DNA from: Phoebastria nigripes
Taxonomy: Eukaryota; Chordata; Aves; Procellariiformes; Diomedeidae
DNA: 64,000 nucleotides
Assembly (NCBI GenBank): GCA_035582835.1
Contig: JAYKAV010002728.1
Span: 64,453 to 128,452, forward strand
Reading direction: 5' to 3'
Every line of letters begins with the position of its first letter. Position 1 is the stretch's first letter. A program made the position numbers and the translations under genes. The notes beneath the pieces were generated by a model that saw only the letters and a list, made by a program, of their open reading frames with translations, did no database searches and was not told the origin of the DNA. Below, piece after piece: positions 38,470 through 50,210 of this stretch.

Positions 38470-38510
38470 CATGCAGACGTAGGTACATGCAGACGTAGGT
38501 GCATGCAGAC
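38470..38510. repeat. Tandem repeat, 16-bp unit, 2.6 copies
   Basis: The unit CATGCAGACGTAGGTA occurs at 38,470, again with one substitution at 38,486, and as a partial third copy from 38,502. It is a short minisatellite seed. Confidence 0.9.
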
Positions 38511-39521
38511 TCGCCTATGGACCCACCACAGCAGGAGGGCATTTGCTTTTCCCCAGTACTGCCACCTCCTTCCTGCAACCAAGCCCCAAAATCCCACAGA
38601 GAGAATCACACTGGGGAGAGATCAGGATAAGGTCGCAGCCAGGGAGGTGGTGGTGTGGCAGCCCCCGTTCCAGGTTTCAGCCCTGTGATGATGTGTGCTG
38701 GGGGGCTGTGCTGGCCGCTTCCCTCCTGCTGCNCTGTGCCACCGCTGGGGAGCCAGCCTGGCTGCCCCGCGACCCTCATTTNGGGGGGCTCGGTCAGTGC
38801 AAGACGGCTGCTGTTACAGCAGGAGTGTGCACAGGGTGTTTTCTCAAGGAGACTTTGTATTAGTGCTTACCCATTTAAAATAACCTCTTCACAGTAAATA
38901 TTATCTGCCTATGTGTTTTCAATACACAAACTCCAGACGTTCCTATACATGTAGTTCATTTCTAGCACCTGCAGCTGTTACCCATTTCCTGACAATATCA
39001 TCGTGCCCATTGAGGAGAGGAAGGACATGTTGAGTTGTTGTTTTTTTTTTAATGTTTACCTCTTCCACCTGTTTGATATTAGCCTGCATCATGGCACAGA
39101 GTTAAAGCAAAGGAGGCGGCTGCTGGAAGCAAACAGGAAATGAAGCAATGCCCGAGGTAAGGGAGGCAACGGGCAGCAGGGCTGTGAAGAAACAAGTGTG
39201 GGGGGGTATTGACTGGTGAATATCCACTTGCCTCTAAGCAGAGGGGTGGTTTAGTTCTCCCCAGATCCAAGCTAGGTATCAGAGGGACGCTAAAGCACTG
39301 AATGCCCCCAGCTAGGAAAGGAGAGCGGTGAGAAAGGAGGAGATGTGTAAAGGGGGGAGATGCTGTGGATGGAGGTGGGAGTGCAGGTAAAGGCTTGCTG
39401 CTCAGGGAGTGGGGGAGAGCTCGCAGGTGCATTGCAGCCCAGGAGCTTGACAGTGATCAATGTAGAGCTCAGGCTGTGAACTGTGTACTCTCACAGCCTG
39501 TAGCCATGAATGTGGTGGGTT

Positions 39522-39535
39522 CCCCCCCCCCCCCC
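39522..39535. repeat. C homopolymer of 14
   Basis: This is an uninterrupted run of C flanked by GTGGGTT and TCCTTTG. Its length may be inaccurate in the assembly. Confidence 0.85.
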
Positions 39536-40989
39536 TCCTTTGTATTTGGGGAATGAACTTCATAAAACCTGCATTCATCGTTTCTGCTCAGCCACATGAC
39601 AAACTTCTACTGAACTGTGTCCTGGAGGGGTGATGCAGCCACAATAACAAGATCCCTCCTGCTCCAGTCATTAAAAAGACTGCATTTCTCATTTCACAGC
39701 ACTGGGGGAGGGGACCGAGAGCAGCTGAGGAAGCAAATCCCACTGAGGATACTGTTACAATATGAAAGAGACCATTAACCCAGTGCATTTACCTCCAGAA
39801 CTTACCAACAAATGTCCTACCAGAAGACATACTTTTAATCTTATCCTGGTATTGCTCATCTTTCTCAACATTTACCTTCAAAAAAAGCTGTTACTGATAA
39901 GCAAAATTACAATCTTGCTTCCCTTCTTAAACCTCTCTATTTAAAACTTTGCAGTGCTAAAAGGTACAATGCTGATCTTGTATAGTGTCTGGAGTCTCCT
40001 CTTCTCAAATGATATCCCCCTTATATGAACAGCTAACTGAAGACATCTGTTGGATGCAATTATCTGAATGCTGCACATTTGTTTTATACATATTATTTTC
40101 TATATTACTTGGGGATAATGTATCTAATTGTGTTTTTCTGACAGTGATATTATTTGTGAAAGTGGTTTTCTACTGTCAACCAAGTTCAGTGAGCAGTCAA
40201 ATATTGTTTTGTCAAATTTCTAGTAGAACTTTGTTATTGATTAATGATGTAGATGTGCATGTTTAATTATTTTAATAATTCTTCCCAGCCTCCTGTAGCT
40301 ACAAGAGGTGAAGCGCATACTCACGTGCAGATCCTTAGCTTTCATTCACTGTAATGCAGTTTCATGGCAGGAGGTGAACTCTGTTACAAGCTTTATGTCT
40401 GTAGGATTACCTGCTGTACAGCACTCTGCTTGTGGGAAATGGGCCAACTAATAATGTTGGATTAAAGAATAGATTGAAATGACTGAAACATATTTTCTTT
40501 TGGAGTCAGAAATATTTTGCTAGAAGTTCTAAAATTTTCATTAAATTTTGTGACAGCAACTTGCACTGACTATTTTATAAAGTACTAGGGAAAACACTTT
40601 CAGCAAATGTCTGTAGAAAGCTTTTCTCTACCAACTCCATTTTATCTGTTTTCTAAAAAAAGGCCCTGTAGACTCTGACACAGCCAAGTTGCTGTGGCTT
40701 GCTAAAATACCAGTGTTAGCTGAACCCTGGTAATTGTACAAACACGTGCTTTTAGCTGGGGCAAACACAAGATAAATGGCATTAACTTTTCTCTCGGGTA
40801 TAAACTAACATGTTTCACCTCACAGCAGGAGACGTGATTGCAGGTCAGGCAGTGCAGCTCGGCTGATGGGCAGTAACTCACTAAGCTGAGGTTAGCCTGA
40901 AGATGCGTCTCAGCTTGGTGTGAAGCCCTGGTCCTTCCCAACAAGGACAACAAGGGTCCTTCCCTCGTGCCTGACCTGGTGAGCACAGA

Positions 40990-41135
40990 GGGAAAGCGTA
41001 TTATTAGTGTTATTTAATTTGCATTACTGTGATACTTAAGAGCTCCGGTTTGGATTAGGACTCTGTTGTGCTAGGCACTGTATAAACACACATGAAAGCA
41101 TGACACTGTCCTTAAGAGCTGCCTGCCTTATGCAA
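40990..41135 (-). mobile_element. Old CR1/L3-type LINE 3' end
   Basis: The plus strand shows in order an ATT-rich start ('TATTATTAGTGTTATTT'), 'GCATTACTGTGATACTTAAG', 'GAGCTCCGGTTTGGATTAGG', 'TGTTGTGCTAGGCACTGTAT', 'AAACACACATGAAAGCATGA' and 'CACTGTCCTTAAGAGC'. This follows the well-known sauropsid tail '(att)n ... gtattaccgtagcgcctaggagccc ... attgtgctaggcgctgtacaaacac ... acagtccctgccccaaagagctt'. The element's 3' end, with its ATT-rich tail, points left, so it lies on the minus strand. Confidence 0.7.
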
Positions 41136-41139
41136 ACAC

Positions 41140-43685
41140 ACATGGGAGTCTGGTATGGTTTCACACTGAGGTTGGGCTTTGTCTTCCTTAGTGCCTTGTG
41201 CTGTACCAAGCATGTTGTCAGCTCTTGCAAATCCTCCATATTTAACAGCCCACACCTCAGCCTGCTCTTTGCTGAATTGGTAATTTGGCAAGTTCCTATG
41301 TTTGTGTAGCATGCAGTAGGTTACCCAGAAGGATACTTGAGGCCAAGCTGGGACAGACCATGTGAGTCTATTTTAAGGGCAGCTACAAAAAGTCCCCACG
41401 TATTGCAGTTCTGAGTGGAGAGAGCTTGAACTGGCTGAGGAAGACAAGCGCCTAGCACCGGTGATGCTGCAAGGCTTGCTGGGTCTGCCACGTGCTTGAT
41501 CCATGCAGGATGACTGAGCAGCCTGAAGGGCTGCAGGACTCGNTGTCCCATGCGAAGCATCTCCCCATCAATGTTGAGACAGGCTGTTAATAAACAATAA
41601 CAAAATTGTCTTTATATACCTCAGATGAAGTGACTAAAGCAGGAGCTGAGAGCAGCAGTTAGTTTACTCTGTGAGAAATGTTTATTCGTTTTCCCTGTAG
41701 GCTGTTAATAGGACTTCTGGCTTTAGCAGAAGAAATCCCACTTTGTTCCCTAAAACTTGCTCAATAAAGATGTGTCATAAGCAATTACCGTGTTTTGAAG
41801 CGGTGATCCTTCCTTCACCCTATGTGGGAATGCTGGGGTGACTCCTGAAAAGGAACTGGATAAAAACCTGTTTGGATAATACACTGTGTTCAGTGGCCTG
41901 TAGTCATAGTCTCATAGTGTTGTGCATCCAAACAGTGCTTGGGATTTCTCATTTTCTAAAAGTATGTAAAGAGCTCTCTATGCAGTAATCTTCTCCTAAT
42001 TTCCCCTCTTCCTCTCAACGTTAAACATCTGACTACATTACTCCTTCAAAACTCATTTAGAAAAGCTACATCACTTTTTACAGGTAGCCAGTAAGTTCAG
42101 TTGTGTTCAAGACCTTCTCTGCAGACTGCCCTTCTGGACAGAGTTCACTAGTATGGCTACAGCATCATTTACATGTATGTTGTATGGATATGTGGTGTGC
42201 TGATTGCAACTGCAGCGTCTTGTGGGTTAAACAAATGATGTGGGCAGATTGAGTCGCGGAAAGCGTTTACGTATCAAAAGATGTAAGAATTCTCAAAACC
42301 GGTATAAACCTAATAAACAAGTCTCATCAGGTGTTGTTGAAGGCGGTTTGGTTTTGTTCGGAAGTAAGAATGCAAAGCAGTCAAGGTGTTGCGGTCTGAC
42401 TGATAAACCAGTTCTGGTCAAGATGGGGCACAAAGCCTACACCATTTAGCTAACCTCGCAGGGGAAGTGAAGCGTCTTGCCTTTCTTTTAATGTATTGCA
42501 CTCTGGCTCACTCATGAGATCAGTCACTCCCTATTAAAAATACACATTTTTACTGTTGTAGACAAAATGCATAAACATTTGACCCCTGGAAATATGATAT
42601 ACAGCTAAAGACAGCCTTTGAAAAACCTGGAGTATGTACGTGCGTTATAAATTCCCCCTATCTCACAGGACCAGCATAGTAGAAAAAAAGATAATCAGTT
42701 GTGTCTCTTGATCTCCCTCTCTACCCCGCTCCCTCATCTCCCTTGCGCTCCCCCTCCCTTTTGCTGTGGGATGTGCCAGCACTTGTCTTGGCAAAAGCCA
42801 GTCTTGGATCTTAAAACTGAAGNGTGTTTGTGACTAGCTCAGCCTTTACCGGGCCCCCTCTCCTCCCGCCCCAGTGCGCACCACCAGAAGAGTACGTGGT
42901 GGTGGTGTGGTCTGGGGAGATGCAGAAGAGGGGCATCTGCATCCAGCATAGTGTGGCAGTGTGGCTGCCTGGCGAACACGTAGCTTTTGCCCTCGTAAAT
43001 CAGGGCCCTGCAATTTGAAGCGCGTGTTAATGCATGTGCCCCACAGGCAGACCACAGCAGACGCCACCAGCCGTGGGACAATCACAGGGCATTGCCATTC
43101 AGTCTGGTCTTGGTCTGTGTTTTCAGTGGGGAAGTCAAATGAACAAGCGCTTTGCTGGCACTCGTAGGGACCTGGGTCCTTTTCTGTACTCAGGGCAGGT
43201 AACATCAGCTGACGGCAGTGTGATTTCCACCCACCACCCTCCACTTCGCTGCACCCAGCTACTGGCTTGTTCGTCCTCCCTGTCCAGGCAATCTTTGGCC
43301 TTTATATAAAGATTGCCAGCAAAACTTACCACCATCACCGCTTTTGGTGGTGGTGATTTCATGACACAGAAAACCACCCATTAGGAGTTGCACAGCAGCT
43401 CATTTTCCAAAGAAGCTACCAACCAACAGTCGGGTGACAAAGCACTAATTCTCCTTCAGCCACATGCAGTCTGGTCTGGATTTCAGCCAGGGACCGAGAT
43501 ATGACAGGTTTAAGTTCTCATCCCCAGCACCTAATGGTGTCTTGTCCTGATCATTAAAAATTAAATCACCCCGTGAGTAAACACCCATGCTGTTCTTAAT
43601 GCATATGCGTCTATAAAGTCCACAACAGGACTTCGGATGGAAAGGGACCAACTGGGCCGTCCACATCATAAAACATTGTTAATAA
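41140..43685. other. Intergenic, no gene recognised
   Basis: There are no supported exons. A polypyrimidine-rich patch lies at about 42,700-42,770. Frames of up to 132 codons at 42,846-43,244 overlap others on the opposite strand and have no recognisable domain. Confidence 0.55.
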
Positions 43686-43689
43686 TTTG

Positions 43690-44350
43690 TGAAGCTCCAT
43701 CCTAAGCTTGTTCTTTATTTTCCCCTTGTTAAATTTAATGGAAAATCTTTATATAAGCTTGTTCCCCATGTCATTATTTTATAGCATCTTGTTCTTGTAT
43801 TAAGGTCATGCTTTAGTTTAAATAATTACTTTTCTCTCCCTGTTGTTTTCTCCTCTGACATATTTAAAGGCTCCTGTCCCTGCTCATCCATTCTTGTTGT
43901 TTTGTTGCTATATAAATCAGTTTCTTTTACGGTCTTCTAAGACAGACTCTTCATTTCCCTGATCATCAGTTGTTCTGGTCTTTTTTGTAAATATGGGTGA
44001 CAAGTACTGTATATCTTAGTCTGGATGATGTTTTGATATTGCCTTACACAATGGCGGTAATGCTTTTCTAATTAGCTAAAGTATCTTGTCTAATACATCC
44101 TGTGACTGCATTTACCTCTTCCATGGCTGTGTCATGCTGGTGGCTTGGTTACCCTGTAATGGATGACAATACCTTGGTCTGTCTTCACCACTGTTTCTTC
44201 CAAATGCTGTGTCCCTGTCTTTACAGCAGGAATTCCTGCTGCCTAGGTGTATGACCTTTCATGCTGTGAATTTCTGAAGTCATCAAATTTTTTCCTGATA
44301 TTCTACTCATGCTCTCTGTTGGTGAGACATCTCATCTTCAGTAAATTTCA
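43690..44350 (-). mobile_element. Decayed CR1/L3-like LINE segment, about 0.65 kb
   Basis: The plus strand reads like antisense LINE text. There are relics of 'TCTAATACATCCTGTGACTG' with 'CATTTACC', a 'GTGTCATGCTGGTGG' segment, 'ACAATACCTTGGTCTGTC' and 'GCCTAGGTGTATGACCTTTC'. These correspond to the antisense CR1/L3 series 'taatacaacccaggattgcatttgcc ... catcacactg ... ccaaggtctctc ... ttcctaggtgtataacttt'. No open reading frame survives. The left boundary is uncertain. Confidence 0.55.
44224..44241. repeat. Perfect 18-bp palindrome centred on an EcoRI site
   Basis: CAGCAGGAATTCCTGCTG is its own reverse complement. It sits inside the decayed LINE segment, so it is probably a chance product of mutation there. 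Confidence 0.9.
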
Positions 44351-44358
44351 TTAGCACA

Positions 44359-44359
<1 letters not shown>

Positions 44360-44392
<33 letters not shown>
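44360..44392. repeat. ATT trinucleotide microsatellite, about 11 units
   Basis: A perfect (ATT)n run abuts the right edge of the LINE-like segment. Confidence 0.95.
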
Positions 44393-45569
44393 GCCTCCAT
44401 CAGCCCTGTTTAAGACAAATGGTAATAAAAGCTGCTTAACTTTCGTCTTACGCTGTTCCTGGTGGGAACCTCATTCCTTACATTATAACTTGAAACTTCT
44501 GTTGCAACTCCTTTTCATCAATGCAGAAGCTATGCATCCACCTTTGCCCATCTATTGCTGCCNGACTTTTTTCTCCAGTGCAAGAAAGGCAAGAGGAAAG
44601 CCGACTTCTTAACCACGCAGCACAGAACAGAAGCACACCGTGACATGATCACCCTTGAGCAGAGCCAAGGGCAGGATCCCTAGATGTACTTGGCAAAGCA
44701 GCTGACATACCTATGGAGGGGGACAGAAAAGGATTTCTGCTACTCGTACACTCTTCCCAAATGTGCATTATCCCAGAGCAATCTGGGAGCCATTACTGGG
44801 GTTCAGCAATATCTAGCTGTGCCCTTTACTCCAAGCACAAAAGAAGCTAGAAAAAAAAAAACAGTCTCAAGTTTGTGTGGCAGTTCATTGTCTCTAGTTT
44901 GGTCAGCTCCATGGGGGAAGTCTCAGGGCTTTGAGTGCAGCGTTTCCAAACATTGAGAACAAACCCTAAGCATTTGTAAAAACCGCAGAGCGTACAGTTA
45001 ATACACCCAGATGTGCTGTCAGCCCCACAGCACTGCATCGGAGTGGATGGAGTGTGTAAATCTTCGAAAGGTTAAAGCTGAGAGACCAGCGATATGCATA
45101 AAGACTCGTGTTCCTTCCAGGAGGAGGAGGGGGGTGAGGTGTTATCATTCTCCATTAATCACTTACATCTCCAACCTGCCTAAATCCTCTGAAAAGAACC
45201 AGCAAAGAAAACACCAGCTGCTGTAGCTCCTACTTTTTCCTCCGTACCCTCCAGTCTCCCTCCCTCCTCCCTGCCTTCCCCAGACTGTGTTTATTTTTAC
45301 TGCTCGTGAATCAGCCAGGAACTTGCTCCCTGCAACAGGATCAGCTGAGAACAAGCTGCAGATTGAACGTTCCCTGAAATCCTGGGTTTGTTTTGTAGCT
45401 TATGACCAGCAGCAAAACAGTGGAGAAAAGGAGAGAAAGTGATACATGTCTTCTTTCTCACCCCGGGAGATGGGACTTTCATTCTCCAGAGAGTGGGACT
45501 TCCCCAGCTTGCTCTTTGAATGCATGGCAGCTTTCACTAGAGATTTGGAGCATGCTTAGCTTATGAAAG

Positions 45570-45650
45570 TCACTTGAACTGTGAGCGCTTTGGGAAGGCA
45601 ATCATTGTTTTATATAGGAGCGCCTAGCTCCTACAGTAACCCGGGCTCAT
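45570..45650 (+). repeat. Old CR1/L3-type 3' end fragment
   Basis: The text 'ACTGTGAGCGCTTTGGGAAG' then 'GAGCGCCTAGCTCCTACAGT' matches the sense form 'gactgtaagctctttggggcaggg ... tacagcgcctagcac' of the same tail family as the copy at 40,990-41,135, in the opposite orientation. Confidence 0.5.
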
Positions 45651-46689
45651 TGCACCAACACACCACACTGCACCATAAGCAGCACAGCAGCTCTCCCTTC
45701 GGAAATGGCTGTTTCTTCTCACGTTGCTACGATGTAGGAACTGTCCTGTCTTGAATAGCAAAAGACAAAAGGATTTACCTTCCAAACTCCATCGCGCCGT
45801 GGCTACGCCAGCTCTGGCATTAGTGCGACGGCTTGCACCGGGGGGCAGGGGCAGGTGAGCCCCCGTGTTAGTGAAGTCACTGCAGGGGGTAGCAAAGAAT
45901 GGCAACTGGTGACAGAGAAGTGACTGATGGGGAGGAGAGAGATGAGAGAGAGGGGAACAAGAGGGAAAAAATTGAAGGAAAAAAGGAGTTGAAACACACC
46001 CCCAAAAAAGTGTATGTGGGAAAACAGAAAAAGAAAAGGCAAAATCATTCCTGGGAGAACAAGCATCTTCCTCAGCTGGGGCAGGGNTGTCTCTCTGGTG
46101 CCTCTCTGAACCTGCACTCTCCAACCAGGGCACCCACGAGCGCAAGACCTGTCCCAGGATGCATTCTCCTGCCACGCTGCAGTCCCAGTCCCTAGGAGGA
46201 TCACACTATTGATCCCCAAGCAGTGAGAATTTGGAGAACCAGGTTTGGAGTCCTGTCCTCCACAGAGCAGGGAAATCCTTATTTACAGAGCCACCGAAAT
46301 ACTAGCTTTCTCCAGACTCTTGTGTTCAAACAGTCCAAAGGCCACCCTGACATGTGCCATCCGACAAATCATGTCATCCGATTTAAATCCAGCATTTCAA
46401 TTTGTACACCCTTGAAAGGCATGAAATGCTACCCTTGTCACCAAGCCGAATGGAAAAGCACTCGCCTTCTGGAGAGGGGCGCATCCCCTGCGCAGCGCTC
46501 CGCCACGGCACGCACCGGGAGGCTGACTTGTCACTTCGGCACTGGCCTGGTGCAGAACTGCTAATCTCTTTCAGATTGAAGAGGCTGTTTGCTGCCAAGA
46601 CTTCTCTGCCAAAAGATAACTTTATAATACTGATAATCAGACACCCTGTGATGATAAAATGCCTGTTGCTTGCCTCTGTATGAAGAGTT

Positions 46690-46960
46690 TCTTGCTGGCA
46701 AGCTGCTTATTATGGCAAACCATTTGTGTTATGGAAAAAGCAGAGCCTTTTACTGAAAAGTAGCAAAAAAATCTTATCTTAGCCTAGAAGTGGAGAAAGT
46801 GCAATTAATTAATTTGTTTCTGAGTCTGACCTCTAGACATAATAGATTTCATAGCACAGCTATATATTGTAATTACAGGATAGAGCAAGCCTATACAGTA
46901 ACTTGTAGTTCAGTATGTAATGAGGAGTGAAAGATTGATGTTCAGTGTGGTCAGATGACT
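46690..46960. promoter_or_regulatory. Candidate AT-rich non-coding regulatory element
   Basis: This block carries GCAATTAATTAATTTG at 46,801-46,816 with overlapping TAAT homeodomain cores, a CTTATCTTAG GATA-type site near 46,773 and TGTAATTACAGG near 46,868. It has no repeat similarity and no coding signal. The call is by appearance only. Confidence 0.22.
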
Positions 46961-49277
46961 AATATATTGGTAACAACTGAACTGGTCGAGCAAGAGTAAC
47001 AGGCACCTGAGAGAGCATTTGATGTCTTGCTGAATAATGATGTTGTTTCCTATGTTGATTATCTTCCTCTAACCTAGTAATTAACTTGTCCTAACGGCAC
47101 TGAGTGCAACACAACATTCAAGACACCGCTGCTCCATGTGTAGCTGGTGTCATGCCACTGCTCATCCCTGTGCTTTTTATCCTCCCTCAAGAGCACTACG
47201 GGATTTTCCCAGACTGCACACAGTAGGCATGGATATATAAACGCGTATGACAGATGAGAGACGCCTTCTGAGAAACTTGGGTTAATGATACTCTTCAATT
47301 TTGTCTGGGAAAACAAAGAAAGAAAAGATGAAGGTGAAAGAACATCATGCCTTGATTGCAAAATAGTTTTAGGTAAACCTTTAGTGTAGATGAAGCCAGT
47401 TTCATCCTAGGATTTGTGGGAGAGGTTTTTGGTCTTGAACATATCCTTTTTGTGATGTTCTTCATAAAGACCTAGAGCACTCTTCCTCCAATAGAGTTCA
47501 ATGGCGTTCTAGCTCTCCTGCTGTGTTCAGATGATGATAAAACACCGTTGGGTCATTATTAGGTTTAAGCATGATAGATGCCCTACATTACTATNTCTCA
47601 CTGACTGAGCTCTATGCAAAACTTCACTGTGTGCTTGGCAGTTTAAGTCCTGGAAATTTTCCTGCTTTTTACTGGCACTATAACCCAATCACAACTTGTC
47701 TGAAAAAAACCCCAAACCAAAACCACCAGGTGGGATTCTTAGGTGAATTTTCCCTTAAAAAAAAAAGAAAAGAAAAAAAAAAACCTTAACAAAAGAAATC
47801 CTTCAATGTGGAGGTTTCTGGCCCACTGTTCTGTAAACCTAATGCAATACTTGCATGACATATCTTCAAGCAATGCCACTCCTGAACTTTAAAAGCTGTA
47901 GGACTCAATTGTCACAGGTTTTTAAGGCTACAGGCAATAACAAAGGAATTGCATTTATAATGCCTGCATTGCGTCTGAGAATTTCCTTGGCAGGGTTGCA
48001 TTTAAGGCTCCATGAGCTTGATTGGCAATGGCTGGGTTACCTGCTACTGCAAGCAGGGGTGACTCACCTGGGATTTCTATAGCCTGCGCACTAACAAAGA
48101 GCCTGTGACTTCCAATCTGCCTGGGGCTCCTGTCTGCTGCTCTGTGTGTGTTTGAAGACAACATGTATTCAGGAGCAGAGAGGGGGAGGCAGAAATAAAG
48201 GGACAGGGATAGCAACAATCTCAGATTACAGTTTGGGTACCTGCGTTTCCTGTTTCTGAGTGACTCCAGTTGCAGTTACAATGCTTAGTTTAATCTGCTT
48301 TACAGAGCTACCCCCTGCAACCCTTAATCTCAGAAGATGCATTTGAAAAACAAGGCCAGTAAGTGAGGTAGGATTTGGATATGGATGGGGATCAAGAGCG
48401 CCAAACTCCGGCATGGTGGCAAGGGATGCTGCCTGAGTGTGTAGGCAGTAGGAGGAGAGTAGGAGAGTAAGGGCACTCTGTGAGCTGATAAAAGTGGATT
48501 AAGGATTTGGCACTGAGCAAACCATTAGAAGAGAAGGAGGTTGTTCAGAAAGGCAGAGTGAGAAGTCTCTGCCAATGCTGTTCCCACCCTAATGAACTGA
48601 CCACGGCTGGAAGTGGTTATCTCAGGACGGTGCTGAAAACCATCTACTAGGACGGACGAGATGTTTTAGGTGTTGTAAGAAGGCATGAGTGACTCTTGCT
48701 GACACTGATGCTCCAGGAGCGCTACAGGTGGGTCTCATTTTCTCTCTCATGGGAGGCAGGAGGGAAGATACAAACTAGTAATATTCAGCTGCTATTTCAG
48801 TCCTGCTGCCAAGGGGTCCAGGCCGTTTACACACCAGAGATGCCTTCTCTCATTACCTCAGCCTTGAGTGCCTCTGCCTCCTCTCCTCTGCTGCCGTCCA
48901 CCAGCTGGGGTGGGTGTGTGAGGTGGGGGGTGGCCAGGGCAGAGCAGTGAGGCAGGCGGACAGCTCATGTAGAAAACAGTTTTGCTGTGCTTAGATCCTG
49001 CAGTTTTTTTCTTTCCCCCTATTGTTAAGTGGCATTGAGCACCAGCAAAACAGGAAACCGCTTCCTCCAGCCGCTGACCCAGCGAACCCAGGGCAGCTGC
49101 TGGCTGCGCAGAGTGGCCTCCCCACGCCACCTTGTTCCTAGAAAGTGTCTGGACATTTGGAGGAGCCTTAGGGAAGAGCAAGAAATACCAGTAAAGCTTG
49201 AATAAGCAGGCACACTTGGCAGCTCTTACAAGAAGGTAGCCATACTGGAAATATCGAGTGGTAACGGTCAAAACTAC

Positions 49278-49412
49278 CTCTGTTTTTCCAAAATTAGGGC
49301 TTATGGAAGTGAGAGCAGTAATGTCTAAGCCAATCCCTGTCACCTCACTCATCTGGTAACTAACTTAATTGTCTCTTTGTTGTGCCGTGCAGCTCTTGTA
49401 TCAGACATCCTC
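49278..49412 (+). repeat. Diverged direct repeat, left copy
   Basis: This copy pairs with 49,889-50,024. Shared landmarks in the same order and spacing are CAATCCCTGTCACCTCA (49,331), AACTTAATT (49,362), GTGCAGCTCTT and CAGACATCC. By eye about two thirds of positions agree over roughly 130 bp. Confidence 0.6.
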
Positions 49413-49888
49413 ACCCAGGCTGTGAAGAAACTATTGTTTTACAGGCACTGCAGCTTGTGTTGTGATCCTTAAATCTCAGAAGTCCAGCCAGGTCTCGCTT
49501 CACTGGGCGGCCTCAGCTGAGGCAGGAAACGGAGCTGGTGAGGTGGTAGGTGACCCTTTTCTTCCTGAGAACGCAACAGCCTGTGGTATCAAGAGAATAT
49601 ATGCTGCTTGGGTTTCTGTCCTTCTGAGGAGACTGCAAATGGAGAATAGCAAAGACCTGGTGGCTCCTTTTCTAACACATCCCCTGGTGTTCTCTGATAT
49701 CAAGGACAATGTCGTCCTCCCTGGTTACATTCTGCTGACCTAGAATTCCCCTTGACTTGTTTTGGTGGTTTGTTTTTTTTTTTAACATGGTGTGATATTC
49801 TTCATTCTGTTCTCTTAAATCCTTACATAGAAAAAAAAATCCTGTAACCTCACTGGGAATGTCTGGTGGAAATTTTTCACAACTGCAT

Positions 49889-50024
49889 TTCTGTGTTTCT
49901 GAAAGTAGGACACATCGACATGAAAGAAATGATGCTCAACCCAATCTCTGTCACCTCATTACTCTTGAGCTCCAACTTAATTACCTCCCTGATGCTTTGC
50001 ACAGCTCTTAACCAGACATTCTGT
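49889..50024 (+). repeat. Diverged direct repeat, right copy
   Basis: It carries CAATCTCTGTCACCTCA (49,942), AACTTAATT (49,974), GCACAGCTCTT and CAGACATTC, matching the left copy at a constant offset of about 611-612 bp. The family is not recognised. It may be an old local tandem duplication or two insertions of one unknown repeat. Confidence 0.6.
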
Positions 50025-50139
50025 GTCTGCTTAGAAATCTGCCATACAAAATGAGGTGATGACTATATACCCTCTTCCTGCCGGAGAGATGAGCTGTGAG
50101 GTTTAGTGAATATAATTTCTAGAGCACCCAGAAGGTGCA

Positions 50140-50210
50140 TCGTATTNTACAGGCCTGATCCTGCACCACTGGAGTTCGCAGATGACTTACAAAGACCCAG
50201 TGAAACCACG
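50140..50210. repeat. Possible old sauropsid repeat fragment
   Basis: The text 'CAGGCCTGATCCTGCACCAC' followed by 'TGGAGTTCGCAGATGACTTA' recalls the common 'aggcctgatcctgca ... attgaagtcaatgg' repeat. The match is short. Confidence 0.35.

Larger units (their letters stand above)
33970..40985. other. Intergenic, no gene recognised
   Basis: No supported exon. It includes a strongly AT-rich block (34,430-34,760) with homeodomain-type and octamer motifs, an old repeat scrap near 36,480, a GGGGCT hexamer array at 37,911-37,951, a 16-bp tandem repeat at 38,470-38,510 and a C homopolymer at 39,522-39,535. Open frames of up to about 117 codons show no recognisable family. Confidence 0.5.

Noticed and set aside
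38470..38510. Short regular repeats considered as a CRISPR-like array
   Set aside because: The units are directly adjacent with no spacers and the genome is vertebrate, so this is an ordinary tandem repeat.
45624..46219. Overlapping minus-strand frames of 183 and 138 codons
   Set aside because: They run through a purine-rich tract and an ambiguous base, and neither shows a known family.
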